Source: Orthonyx spaldingii | Lineage: Eukaryota; Chordata; Aves; Passeriformes; Orthonychidae | Direction of reading: 5' to 3' | Length of the DNA stretch: 64,000 nucleotides | Assembly (NCBI GenBank): GCA_013397795.1 | Contig: VZTJ01001640.1 | Coordinates: 2,324,844-2,388,843 of the forward strand | Part shown: piece after piece, positions 35,331 through 47,682 of the stretch | Position numbering within the stretch: the first letter of the stretch is position 1 | How the letters are laid out: every line of letters starts with the position of its first letter | Notes under the pieces: generated by a model | Databases searched by the model: none | What the model was told of the DNA's origin: nothing | The model's input: the letters and a program-made list of their open reading frames with translations, nothing else | Position numbers and translations under genes: made by a program

Positions 35331-38300
35331 AACATTTTTTCTTTAATGAATCAATGCGTTTCTGAACCTGATTTTTCATCGCAGCAGGAGTGAGCAGCCA
35401 ATATAAGTATTAGAGAAGAGGGCACAGTGGCATCCCAGGTTTCATTTTCCATTGGTCCTTTGCTGTAATTAGAAGGCTTTCTGCCTTGATGGGAAAGCCA
35501 TAGGCTATGAGGCCAGCACAAAAATGGGACAGGACCACATGATTCACCTCAGATTCAGGTTCCTTTTATTAAATGATAAAACTGTAAGTTCCCATTTCAC
35601 AGCACGAGTTTAAGGCTTCAGTCAGAAGTGAGAAAAGGTGCATCATGCTGGAAAGCTGATTAAAAATACATGCTGCATATTAACAGAGCCCAAATGGAAT
35701 AAATTTTTTTTTCCAAATTCTTTCTGTTATTAAGGTACATCAAAGGTACATCCTTTTTAACTGATGAAAGAACTTCCTGTCCTTTTAGTCAAGGTGATTA
35801 GTGATATTAGTATCAATAATATCAATTAGTATCAGATCCTTTTGGTATAGTTAACAGGGAATAACATTTATCTGGCAACTCATAGTGCAGTATCCAGAAG
35901 GGAGCTTATTAAAATATGACTCTTCCCCTTTCCATACAACCCTTTGGATTAATTACCACATTAATAATAATGCAGGATCCACAAAGTAACTTCCTCCTGG
36001 GTGCTCCCAAGATGTGTTGTGGAATTATAGAGACCAGCAAGACTGAGAGATATTTATGTGCTCTGTCCTCACAAGAGAAAGTGGGAGGTAAAACTGGAGA
36101 GCTTTAGGAATGCAGAAGAATCTGGGAAGTGCAGCCTGGTTTGTGATTGCAGCCACATCTGAACACGCTCTGTGAGCTTAAGAGAAACAAACAATAACAG
36201 TTCCTTTAATGTGCAAAAATAAAGATCTGTTGTTTAAAGAGCACACAACTGTATCTGCCACCTCCTGATGCTTTTGACAGGAATCACAGAAGGAGCAGAT
36301 TGGATCAGCAAAACTTCACTCAGCCCTGACAGTTTGATTGCACTGCTGTGGAGGATATGACAGATGTTGGAACAGCACGAGCAACTTAAACAAAATGCAT
36401 CAAGCACAAAGCTGGGGCTCAACCTCTCCTCCACTTAAAATGATTTGTAATCTCTGAGCGGTCAGAATATAGGGGCAATGGTTTTTCATGTATGGGGGGA
36501 AAGGGAAGATTGAGACAAGTGGGAAAAAATTGCCTCCAAATGATGAAGTGCCCAGTAATATCAGACAAGTGTGTGGATCTGGAAACATGCTATTTGCCTC
36601 TCATAAAATTATTCAGAAATGAATCATAGCTGGGGCACAGGAGGCAGAGGAGGCTTTGGAGATTCATTGGGCAAGCAGCAAACAGATAAACAGGCTTTAT
36701 GGCATGTGCATATGTATAAACAAAAACCAAAATATTCAAAGGAGTCAAGGAGCTGATGTTTGGCAGCTCATTCCTGCCTCAGGTGTTTATCTACCTGTGG
36801 CATTGTTTTCAAATTTGCTGAGAATTTCTTGCTCCTGCTGATTTTTCACACTGTGCTCAGCATTTCTGAGAAACAAGACAAACGGGAAGGGAAATATTCC
36901 AGTCGTGTACCAGAGGATCTGAAACACACAGGGGGCATGTGCAGTGCTGATGCTCAGGCAGCAGCACTTCAGAACCAGTGCAGGTGATGGATTTTGCTCT
37001 AGGTTCAGCGAGTTCTTGCAAGCCACACCAGACTCCTTTCCACATCATAAGTGATCTACCCATTTTCTTCATGTGTTTCATGAAATCCTTCTGCTCCCTG
37101 TTGTGGGTGCATATGTGAGGTCAGCAGTCACATGTCACACTCACCACTTGTTATTTATCATTACAGCAGTGTTTGTTTTAATGTGGGTAGAATGCAGTCA
37201 GAAGTGAGGTGGGTGGTAGTACCAGATAGATGAAATGAGTATGTGGCCTGTGAATGTGTGGTAACTTTGCCCACACTACTGTGAGAGCACCATCAGCCTG
37301 CCCCCAACACGCCTCTTCCCCTTCAGGTTTCAGACATGGGCACAAAATACCAAACGTGCAAGAGGGTCTTGGTCAACAATCTGTCTGGAGAGTTTAACTG
37401 GATTTAGATTGGGAAGGGGCTGGAGTTTTGTTCAACAGAGAAAAGCCAGGTACCAGTAGGGCTGCTACAATCTTAATTTTTTTTTTAAAGTAGCTTTCAC
37501 AAAGTTTTTACATCCCCCACATTCTAATGGGCTTTCATTTCTACTGGCTGTAGAACAGATTCCCTAATTCCTTGCCCTTTCCTTTCTCAGATCTCTTCTG
37601 TAGATAAGTTTCCTGTGGGTGTCTCTGAGATGGGAATCAAGTTAAAGAATAGGGTTTTTATAGTATCATAAGCTCCTGCAATGTTTCTCTTTCTCCCTGC
37701 TTTCAAGTGCATCCCAAGCAGGTGGCAGCTCTCTGGTTTCATTTATTCAGAAAAGGAACTCAAAAGTCCAACCCACGCCTAGCACTAGGACTATGTTTAT
37801 CCCAGGTGTCCTCCTCAAGGACTGCTCCACCTGGACTCTGGATCATCTCCTTATATTCAGATGGGACAACAAATACCCTCCGAGGCTGAGCCAGCAAACC
37901 ACACATCATGTTCCTTAGTAAGGCCATGATTGGCCAACAGGCTGAAGTTTTCAGGATGACACTGTATTGCCACTTAATATATTATCATACTGCTTTTATA
38001 TTCCAGCCCACTCCTCTGCAAGTTTTTGGGGGTAGGGTTTCTCTCACTTTACATCATGTGTGATGCATTCATTGTCTTTGCAGAGAAAAGCAAGTAATCC
38101 TAAGCCAAACACAGGGGTTTTTCTGCTTATCTTTTGCCTGCCCTAGACCTTCCCTATTTCAGTGATATATATCCAAAATTCAGGACACAGGATATTCAGG
38201 CAGCCCTGGTGCTGAACTTTGCAGGAATATATGGATTTAATAGTTTAGGCTCATCTCTTTCTTCATCGACCATTTTAATATCCTTCGTCTATCTCTGCTC

Positions 38301-39849
38301 AGTCTTCTCCTTGGGGCATGTTTTCTCAGCAGCACAAACCTTTGCAAAATATAGCCTTTGGCTGTAAAATTTGGGTGTCTAAACAGAGCTGGTTACCTAC
38401 CTTCCTCTGTAGCTCGTTCAGAGAGGAAGAGGCTTCTGAAAGATGATTAAATTATTAACTTTATTTACCTATGGTTGCAATGTATCGTTTATCTCCCTTC
38501 ATACATTCAAGGGGTAGCCACAAAATTTAGTTTAGACCAGTTGCCATTCCAGAGTGGCTGGACTACCCGAGAGTAATTCCCCTCTTACAGTGGTTTAATA
38601 CTTCATTTTGTACATGTGTGCTTGGATGTCACCCACAGTAATTAACAAATTGAAGGCCAAGAACCAGAGATAGAAACAGGAAAACAAAAAAAGAGAGCTT
38701 AGCTATATTTTCATGACCTCAATTCCCCTAGGAGGAACTAATTTTGATTGGTATCTGGGAAGGGGACAGGTGTTTGGAGATGGGTTTTTTTTTTTTCCTT
38801 CTAAAAGGTTTTGCCCATTCCTAGAAATCTCATGTAAATTAGAAATATTGCAGGTTTTCTGCTGGGGCTCCTTCCTTGTGTAGGTACCAGAGGAGTTACA
38901 AGCAGCATAACAAGTCCAGGATGACATATGGAAACAGCAGTACACAAACATACCCTGTGCAAGAGAATCCAAATCACAGTCCTGGGCATTCATTGTCTCA
39001 GATAGGTTTGGCAAGCAGGATGGGGATTTGTTAAAATAAGGTTGTGCCTCTCAATGCTTTTCTGCTGATTTTATGCTAAAAGAAACCTCAGGATCAGAGC
39101 AATGAGACATGCAAGGCTAAAGTCTCTGAAATCCCTGCAGGCCTTATTATGTGTATGGGGAGACAGGCAGCGTGCATTCAGGGCTGGGGAAGCTTTGCAC
39201 TTGATTTAGGGGTAATTAAAGAGTGTGAGTGACAGCGGGGATGGCATGTGATGCGTCAGACACCTTTTCTCTATTTTCCTGCCTGCCTGGCAAACTCATC
39301 TGCATGCTGAATGAAGGATAACGTCTCATTGCATTCTGCCTCTACCTTTTGAGGATTTCTCTTCTGCTTTCCCCCCTCCTCTCACAGCTTTCCTCTCTGA
39401 GATTTCAGACTGAATATCTGGTTTTTGCTCAGAACTAGATCGTTCTTCCTACCGTGGCTAAATCAGTAAAACATGTTTTCCTAGCACTGGGAATGTTGAT
39501 CATGCTCTAGTGTGTAAAATGACCAGTCTAGTGGGCCATTGAGAAGAAAATAACCCCTGCACTGAAACATTTTTGTTAGTGCTGCCTGCCCCTCCAGAGG
39601 AAATGAATCCACAAGGGAAGAGATACTGGTCTCATTTTTAATATGCCCATGGCCTGTTTTGATTCCAGTAAGTCAAGCAAAGTGAAGATTCCTGGTGAAT
39701 GTTCAGTTGTGGAGGTGACTGAGTTTGCAGTTATGCACAGAGCACGGGCTGCACAGCCGGGATCCGATGGCTGATGGATGTGACAGGCAGGCACAGGCAG
39801 AAATGGGAAGGACTTCTCTTGAACTCTGTCCATACTGCTGGGCACAGGA

Positions 39850-39972
39850 TGGGTGAGAGTGGAAGGGACCACAATGGGGCATATGGTCCACCTCTCTGCT
39901 CAAGCAGGGTCATGCTAGAGCACATTGCAAGGGATTGCATCCAGATGGTTCTTGAATATCTCCACTGAGTCC
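39850..39972 (-). mobile_element. CR1 LINE 3'-region fragment (degenerate)
   Basis: The plus strand shows the antisense CR1 signature in order: GTGGAAGGGACC, then GGTCCACCTCTCTGCTCAAG, CAGGGTCA, CTAGAGCACATTGCA, GGATTGCATCCAGATGG and TTCTTGAATATCTCCACTGAG. These match the conserved segment of avian CR1 elements just upstream of their 3' end, so the element is on the minus strand and 5'-truncated. Several substitutions from consensus mark it as old. Weaker similarity may continue to about 40040. Confidence 0.78.
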
Positions 39973-42419
39973 CAAATGTTCAGAAGACTGTTGTCTAAGC
40001 CTAGTTTCTAAAAGATCTGTCTTAGGTCTTTTGTAAAGGGGTTGAAGGCCATCCATGATTGCAAATAGATGTATTTACATCAGAATAGAAAGACAGGGAA
40101 TGCACGCAGAGGTGATAATTGTTCACATTATTCCATCTGTCTAATAGCAGCACAAAATTGCTGTCAGAATGGAGTTCGCTGTAAGTGGAAATAGAAAGCC
40201 TGAGGCAGTTACAGAGCCATTAAAGAGAAAGGAAGGTTTGGGTTTTGACCTATGACAGTCATTTTCCTCCTTTGACTGCACCTCTAAGTTGAGCTGAATC
40301 AAACTGAAAGCAGTTGTGTACTCGATGGTTTGTGTCTGTGTGCAGCAAGTTGCCAAAGGGAAAGGGCAGCAGTTCACGTACCCTAAAATGGTTCCTTTCT
40401 TTCAATGGCTCCTGATTAAAAAGGGTGCTGTGTGGGGGAACTGTGGGTGATGACAGCCTTGGGGGTTTCCTCCCCTTTGATTTAGAAAGTGAAAGCTTAC
40501 CATTTAGATCAGATTGTTTATGAGTGAACAATGTTACTGAACAAACCAATAAATAAAAAATGATTCCAGAGTGAGTCTGCAGGGCAAGTAATGTCCAATC
40601 ATTCCTCTGATAAATGTCACTCCAGTAGTATTGCTTTTGTCTCCTATTTATGAGAGTAGAACTGAAGTTTATAGGTTAAAGAAAGGTTTGGAAAGAAATT
40701 GAGAGTCACAGAGTTGGGATCTATATTCTTTGACGTGACAGATTACTCCAGATCAGGCTGACTATTGGTCACATCAGAAAATCAAGCTTGAGATGTTTGT
40801 TCTGGGTTTTTTTCACCAAACACTGCCATAGGGACCTTCCTGAGACCATTTAATCAGAGAGCAAACAGAAATGTCTGAAGGAAGAGAGAGGAGTGAACAC
40901 AGCTTGTAACATAGCAGCCACGTGGAAATTGTTGGTAACTAATTAGATTTGTTTAACTAATTTTGGATAACAACGAATTTTTTTATTATTATATACATTG
41001 TGCCCATATGCAATTCTGGATACCCCACATTTGTAGGTATGGATTCCCCTGTTTGCCGTGTGTCTTTTGAAGCAACGTGTAGAATGCAGTCTCTGCTCCC
41101 TCAGCTGCCCTTTCCCTGCCAGCAGTGATTTCCATGATAAGGGCTTCATGGCTCACCTCCCTGGAGCACCAGAAACACATCGAGGATCTCGTTGGAGGTA
41201 TTTAACTGAGGGCTCAGTGCTCTGCTGGGAGGAGGGCTGCCCATACCAAGCTGTAATGACTACCTGTCAGGGAGATGCATGGTGTCCTTTCAGCAGCTGA
41301 ACACAAACAGATGAGGGTGACGGTGGTATTTCTCCAGTCCCTTAATTAGAGCTTTGTGAGAGCAGAGGCACAAATGGAGATGTTTTCCATCATCTCTGAT
41401 GAGGAGGGAGGTAAGGCAGAGAAACCAGTTTGCTTTTGTTAGCCCCGGGCATTCTTCGTGCTGCGATATGCACTCACCTTCTCATTTTTATCACTCTCCC
41501 TTTAGCTGTTTATTTCTTCTTTTGTTTCTCCTTTCCTTACTGCCTTCAGGTTCCCAACAGGAACTAGCATTCATTTTAAATAGCTAGAACCTCCTGTTTT
41601 TCCATAACAGACTTTCCTAACCCAATTGTTCAGAACTGCAGTAAACTTTAAAGACCATCTGTAGGGTTGTTGTGTATAGGTACCTCAGAGCAGCAAATAA
41701 AGGAAACTGAGACACAGTCAGAGTTAGTGAATACTCCTAGAAAGCTGAAAACAGAGCTCAAGAGTTGTATTCTGAGCTCTGTGCTCTCACCTACAGTTGC
41801 TGTTGTGTAGGTAAGTGAGCTCTTTTCCTCCAGGTCGTGTACAAGAATGCACAAACTTGATGCAGCAAACAGAGATTTGGGGCTTTAGGAAAGAGACTTG
41901 TACCAAAGGTGCTCTGAAGAAGGCAAAGGAGGATACCTACCAAATGTGAAGAAGTTTCAAAGAGGTGGAAATGTAACCCTTTTCAAGTTCCTCTGAGAGG
42001 AAAAAAGACATTTGCTTCCTTTCATTCATACCTTTGCCCCTCACAACCTTTTCCTCAGGTCTAGTTTATCACAGCATCAGCTGCACCTCTCTTCCAACAC
42101 AGCTTGGAAACAGAAATGCCTTTTAGCTTCTTGCTGGAGGAGCCTCAGACCTTACCCCCCCACAACATCTCCTCCAGGAAGTCCAAGGAAATGTAAAGTC
42201 CCTTGTGATAGCTCAGAGGTTTTGGCAGGTAGACAGCAACAACAGGAGGTGGAAACAGACAGCTGTGCAGGGGAGGAAATGGTGATATAAATACATGTTT
42301 AATTGCAGTTTAATTACAATTACTTACTAGGCAAAATTTATTTAAATGCAGTGTAATTAGAGTGAGACCTTGATTTAATCACAGTCTTATCAGACACAGT
42401 TACTACTATTTTCCCTCAC

Positions 42420-42444
42420 TTCCTCCTCCTCCTCCTCCACCTCC
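42420..42444. repeat. (CCT)n trinucleotide repeat
   Basis: Seven to eight TCC units with one CCA interruption, next to an AT-rich conserved-looking block. Confidence 0.85.
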
Positions 42445-43222
42445 TTTTACATTGCCTCTCCTAAACTTGCCCAAAGAAATTAAAAGCCAAGACTTGAAAC
42501 AAGCAGAAGGTATCCATCTTGGAAAGTTTTCAGCTTCCTGAAAATTCAATTGCCAGGTGGCTACCAGCCCAGAATGTTCTCCCTGGAAACTGCGAAACCC
42601 CCACTCTGTCTTGGCAAGCCGTTACTCTTCCTTAGCAGATAATGATAATGGATCCTCATTAGCTGGGAATGACTTATCATGAATATAATTCATCATTGAT
42701 GGCAGGCCTCATAACCCATCTGCTCACAATAAGTAAATTAGACAAGTCAGACAAGATGGAGTGTTCTTTCTGATCTACCTTTGGAGTGTCTCCACATCCT
42801 GTTCCAATGGTTCACACTGTGTCTTCACACCGTGATAAGGGTGAACACGAGGAGAGACACAAAACCTCTTGAGCAGCTGACCCCCGATCTCATCATTCTC
42901 CATTTTCCCTCTTCCATTGCTTCCTCTTGCTCTGCTCCTTGCCGTGGGTCTGGGCATGGCAGTAGCTTCTTTCTTTATGAGACAAGCACCACCAGCAGAC
43001 CTCTCTTGTGGACCTGTTGATGTGTTCATGGATTGCTTCTGTGTGGAAGCTTTCCCCACTCACAGCACTTATCTCCTTCACAGATGTTGCATGTTTAAAA
43101 CACTATTAAGCAGTCCCAACCAGTCTAGGGAAAGGGGATGGTGGGTTATTCTTCTGCCTTCTCCTCTGAAAGCTGTACTGACTCTTCTTCCCTGGGGGTT
43201 GGCCATCACCTGGCAGATTGGC

Positions 43223-43265
43223 ACTCCTGGGAGCACAGTTACTGCCACTCCTGGGAGCACAGTTA
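43223..43265. repeat. 24 bp tandem duplication
   Basis: ACTCCTGGGAGCACAGTTA occurs at 43223-43241 and again at 43247-43265, separated by CTGCC, giving a 24 bp period. The two 19 bp cores are identical, so the duplication is recent. Confidence 0.9.
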
Positions 43266-43678
43266 GTTGTTGCCACTCTTTGCCATGGAAGGACTAAGAC
43301 ACAGGCTAGTTGTCATAGCTGGTAGCCTACATAGACACAGAAAACTGTGGTGGGAGGGGAAATATCTTTACTCTTCAGATGAAATCTGGATCCCCTCTGA
43401 AGTCTATAAGCTATTAGGAAGTTTGCTCACTTCCGTGGAAGTGTCATTTTCTCCTTCCTTGTCAATACCTGTTAATTCATGTTTAGTGCCTTGCATTTGT
43501 CTCAGTCTTTTCCAGCAGCTCTAAATAAAGGAAAGAGTTAAACCTATCCATAAAACTGTGAAGCTATTCATTAATTACTGCATATTTTATTCTGCTGTTG
43601 AACCATGCTGGCCTTGCCTGAAGAAAAATGATGAACTGCTGGGGTCTTTGCTTAGAGAACCAAAACCAGAGACATGGA

Positions 43679-43763
43679 AGCTTTTCCCTCCCTCCTTTCC
43701 TTCATAGTTTGCTCTATGTTCTTTCTTTTTCTTTCCTTTTCTTTTTTCTTTCCTCTCCTCTCC
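43679..43763. repeat. Pyrimidine-rich tract
   Basis: Mostly C and T over 85 bp (CCCTCCCTCC and TTTCTTTTTCTTTCC motifs), with a short interruption at 43703-43720. About 400 bp downstream lies a purine-rich tract of opposite composition. Confidence 0.7.
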
Positions 43764-44165
43764 AATAATTTCCATGTGACCTGACCATCTTTTGTGCTGT
43801 TCTTGTGGCAATTTGTAAGAGAAAAAAGTAGAAAGAAAAAAAGCAAGGAGAGGTTTTAGTTTTTACATCCTTCCTCTCCTTCCCTGAGAACGTGTTCCTA
43901 CCCATCTCATTGAGGCTGATGGTGAGGAGGGAGTCTCTCCCCATCATGGGGTTTCCAAGAGCTGAGGGTCACCAAGTCCTTTATACCCCAGTGAAGTGGG
44001 TAAATAGGCTGTGAAACCTTTTTAACCTGTTGTGCTGGATCTTGCATTGCAGATCACGCTAAAACACACAGAGCCAAATGGATTTTTCCCCCCCTGCTTT
44101 AATATTTATTTGACAGTGAATTTTTAATAGGGAGGGACTTTCACTTGTCATCCTCAGAATGCCAA

Positions 44166-44292
44166 GCGGGCAAAAGAAGGGAAGGGGAAAAGTTAGGGTA
44201 GTGGATACAAAGTGTTGGGGGAAGGGAAGAGAGGAAAGATGGGAGCAGAAAAAGGGAATTGGAAAGGGAGAAAGGGAAGAGAACAGGGAAGC
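44166..44292. repeat. Purine-rich tract
   Basis: AGAAGGGAAGGGGAAAAG, GGGGGAAGGGAAGAGAGG and GGAAAGGGAGAAAGGG blocks with short interruptions. A simple-sequence-like region with potential for triplex (H-DNA) structure. Confidence 0.65.
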
Positions 44293-44507
44293 AGTAGTCA
44301 CTGCAGCATCTTTGTTTGAAGATGAGTTTCTCAGATAACAGCAGCTCTCACAGCAGTGAACAGTTCATGCACAGCGGGGAAGCAAATAAGCCTAGGAAAG
44401 AGTCTTTGACCCAAAGGCACTTGTACCCTTCCAGAGTTCATTTCTCACATCCAGCCTTTGTATAAAAACAAATAAATTAACCGATGACTTGTGGGCCCAA
44501 TTTGGGG

Positions 44508-44528
44508 AAAAAAAAAAACAAAAAAAAA
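44508..44528. repeat. A-rich tract (A11-C-A9)
   Basis: Two A runs separated by a single C, followed by CAAGAAAACC. Low-complexity DNA. Confidence 0.85.
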
Positions 44529-47500
44529 CAAGAAAACCTCTTGTGGTCCAAAATCCATAATTATACCCTGGTGCTGTGAGTGACTGAGGGAAAGGGGTAG
44601 AGAGTCACTACGGAGAGACAGATACCATTGCCTGGGTAAAGAGATGGTGAGGAGAGAGAGAGCAAGTGCTTCAGAGAGATGACGAGCGATAGATGGAGTG
44701 GATATATAGTTGGAATTAAAGAGATGGATGCTGTGAGTACACATGGGAAGATACCTTGCACAGATATTCTGTGAATAGATGTTGCAGGAAGAGGGATATT
44801 GTTAGATAGACAGGCACTGTCTGGGAAAAATGGGTAAGGCAAAAAGTAATGCCGCAGCAGGGAACGTAAAGATTGATCCTGTTGATAAATAAAGTCTATA
44901 AATAAATACTAAAGAAAAATATTTCAGTAGCCTGCCATCTATGAATATTTGACACACACATCTAAGAAACTTCATAGCCACTCATCCAAAATAAACATAA
45001 CCAAGCAGCTCCTAGATATGTGTGCGATTATAGTGTTTAAACATTTACGAGTGTGAGCAGCTGCAGCAAAAACAGCAATTTATCACCCAGTTCAAAGCTC
45101 GTTTCACCCTGATAGACACATCATTGATGGTCTGGCACCAGTATGGCAGAAAAGGCCAGGCCAGCAGGTAGATAATTAAGTGCTGAAGCAACACTGGATA
45201 AGGAAATAGGAAAATATAATGTTTGGATTTCAGAATTGGAAATAGGCCACAATCTGGATGAACTTTCCGTCTTGTACCCAAACTTACCAGGGGCTAACAC
45301 ATTTCAAAATTATTTTCACCACTGTGTTGTACCGGCCAAGCCTGACCTTATGGGCATCTGTCCCGTGCTGCTGCTGCAGCCCCACAAGCCCCTGTAGGCC
45401 CCTGTAGGGAGTCCCACCCCCAGCTGCCTTATTGACCATAGTGAGCATTCAAAAGTCCTGCTACTGAGTGTCCTGCCAGGAGCATGGAACATCCTGTTGT
45501 CCTGCAACAGGCTTTGGGCACAAGTTGTCGTCTACACAGAGCCCTGTTCCTGCTGAGGCTGTCAGCTCACTCTTACAGCTGGCAGATGCTGATCAAATTG
45601 AGGGCGTTTCCAGGGAAGCAGATACTGTTTTAGTTCCTGTGGTCAGCAGTCCTGGGCACTGCTGGAGTCCAGGTCATCTGAGCAGTGCATGTACTTTAAT
45701 ACTTTACATCTTTCCACCCTGCTGGTGTCTGTCCTGTCTCACTGCACTCCTCTCCTGAGTTTTACAGGGAGCTCGTTTCCTTGCTGTCTTCTAGAATGAG
45801 ATTTTCAGTATTCCCATTGAAATTCTGTACCAGCTACTGTTTTGTTCACCTCCATAACTAATTTTCTAATCTGTGCTTTGGCAGGATCTCTCCTTTTGTT
45901 GGTTGCTCAGCCCTGTGCCAGGGATGCTCATTTTGAGGCTGACAGTCTCTTCTAAGCACTGCTCTTGAAGCAGACAAGTTCATTCTCAGGGGTAGCAGGC
46001 ATCCTCCAGGCCACTGCTGCTTGTCCAGCACGGTCTGCCTGTACTCTGAACCCCCTGAGGGGTCACAGTGCACCCCAAAGTCCTTCTGGCATATGCCACA
46101 GTTGGTTTGCTCAGTTATTTCCCCCATGACTTGAACTTTCAGGTCCACAGCATTGGCAAGATGATCACATTAACCCTCTGTTCTCCTCCTCCTCCCCACT
46201 ACAGTCATTGCTTTAAAACAGCCCTACTCCCAAACTGCCTGATTTCAATTCTTGCTATTAGAGGCATTATGGATGTGTTTTATAAATCATTTAATCTCAT
46301 GCGCACTTGTAAATTCTCACGGAAAGAACTCCACATACTGTCTTTTAGTTTACTGTGGATGCTGCCTTCAGGGCCCAAATGCTGGTTTGTGGGAAGAGGC
46401 AATTACATATATATTTAATGGTTTCAAATTAAATTTGAAATTAGCTTTGAACTGTATCATCCATTTCTAGTAATGATGCTTAATGTTATCGTGAGAAAAT
46501 CAAGTGCTTTACATGATGGGTATCAATTGAGTCTTGTTCAGGAGGTTGTGCGAGGGCTCTCAGGTATGACATGCTGGGAAGGTGATTAAAACTCTGTCAG
46601 AGTAAGTGGGAATAGTATTTTTGGTTTTGTCCTCTTCCCTTCATTTCAATCTTTCCTAGCAGCCAGTTTCTATCTCTAAAGATGTATCTCATAATCATAA
46701 TTGCTGTTATGATTGGATATTTTCCAGTAGAGCAAAGATATCTAAATCCAAAGTCTCCAACAGAGGAATTTGAAAGGTCTGAGTTTAAGGAGTGTTACAT
46801 TAATCTATCTCAAAGGAGACCCTCTGTAAGAAGAGAAATATTAAGCACTTCCTGAGTATAGGGAGTAGTTGGGACAAGAATATGACAAACTTCTGAGGGA
46901 GGGGGAGACCTTGAAAGCAGCAAGGAAGTAGACAGCTCAGGAAATTTTCTTTTCTCTTGATTCTCTTGATTTTCTCCTCATGACCTCTCTTGCATTGGGA
47001 ATGTCTAGAACAGCATGAAGAAGAGGAAGGAACCATCTCTCTGAAGCTAAAGCTGTCGGTTTGGGGTGCTTGGCTGGGCTCCTCCATAGCCACAGATCTT
47101 TGGACACGTTTTACACGTTTTGTTTATTGGATTCACCCTTAGCAGCGCAGGTTAATACGACCCTAATTGTGTAAGTGGATTTAATTCTGAGCCTTTTCCT
47201 CCTAAACTCTCAGGAGGCAGTTGCAGCAACTACATGCGTGTCAGAGAAAGGCAACCAGCAGGATTTTTGCTGTCTTCCACTGAGACCTGGGAGTGTGGCT
47301 GAAAAAGTCTGCCTGAGGGTGCCCTCGGTCAGTGTACACAGCCTCCCTGACCTGGCTCTGCCCCTTCCCAAGCCCCGAGCTTTCCCAGAATTACACAAGC
47401 AGGCACAACCCCCCAGGAGTGCCTGCAGTTTGGACCCTGCCTTGCCATAGTGCCCGTCTGTGGAGTGTGTGAGGCTGGTGTGAGAAGTTCCACAGGCACT

Positions 47501-47531
47501 CACTGCTGTTGTAATCACCATCAGATTATGA

Positions 47532-47682
47532 TCCCCAGCCCTGGAAGTGCTCAAGGTCAGGTTGGATGGGGCTTTGAGCAACCTGATCTAGTGGAAAATG
47601 CTCCTGGCTGTGAAAAGAATATTGGAATGAGAGTATCTTTAAGGTCCCTTCCAACCCTAATCATGATGTGATTCCATGAAAT
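47532..47682 (+). mobile_element. CR1 LINE 3' end (degenerate)
   Basis: The plus strand carries the classic avian CR1 3' terminus in sense orientation: CCCTGGAAGTGCTCAAGGTC, GGTTGGATGGGGCTTTGAGC, AACCTGATCTAGTGG, then ATCTTTAAGGTCCCTTCCAA, CCCTAATC and a terminal GATTCCATGAAATGA resembling the ATTCTATGA octamer repeat. A short divergent stretch replaces the usual middle part. It is 5'-truncated to about 150 bp, as most CR1 copies are. Confidence 0.92.

Larger units (their letters stand above)
19590..39849 (+). other. Presumed intron, middle part; no gene supported
   Basis: Twenty kilobases with no supported gene apart from the two exon-like cassettes at 21459-21557 and 22479-22541. It holds a TATA-like site at 21944, a GGAA microsatellite (26492-26546), an A/G-rich block (26919-26962), a 16 bp minisatellite (27574-27634), T tracts (31471-31510, 35307-35330) and an AT-rich block with TAATTAATTAAT (31785-31960). 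Frames at 28475-28873 and 32056-32571 have no recognisable domains or splice context and look random. Confidence 0.55.
39973..47531 (+). other. Presumed intron, third part; no gene supported
   Basis: Holds AT-rich, homeodomain-motif-dense blocks at 42285-42400 and 42640-42745 that look like conserved regulatory DNA, a CCT repeat (42420-42444), a 24 bp tandem duplication (43223-43265), a pyrimidine tract (43679-43763) and a purine-rich tract (44166-44292). The frame at 45858-46148 (minus) contains several Cys but no recognised domain. Confidence 0.55.

Noticed and set aside
44560..44820. GAGATGG/GATAGATGG-rich stretch that looked like a tandem repeat
   Set aside because: No constant period on close reading; only general purine bias.
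45858..46148. 96-codon minus-strand frame with cysteines (C-G-I-C-Q)
   Set aside because: Suggests a zinc-binding start, but no second Cys/His pair at proper spacing and no splice context.
47104..47121. ACACGTTTT repeated twice
   Set aside because: Only 9 bp by two copies. Real, but too short to be more than chance or slippage.
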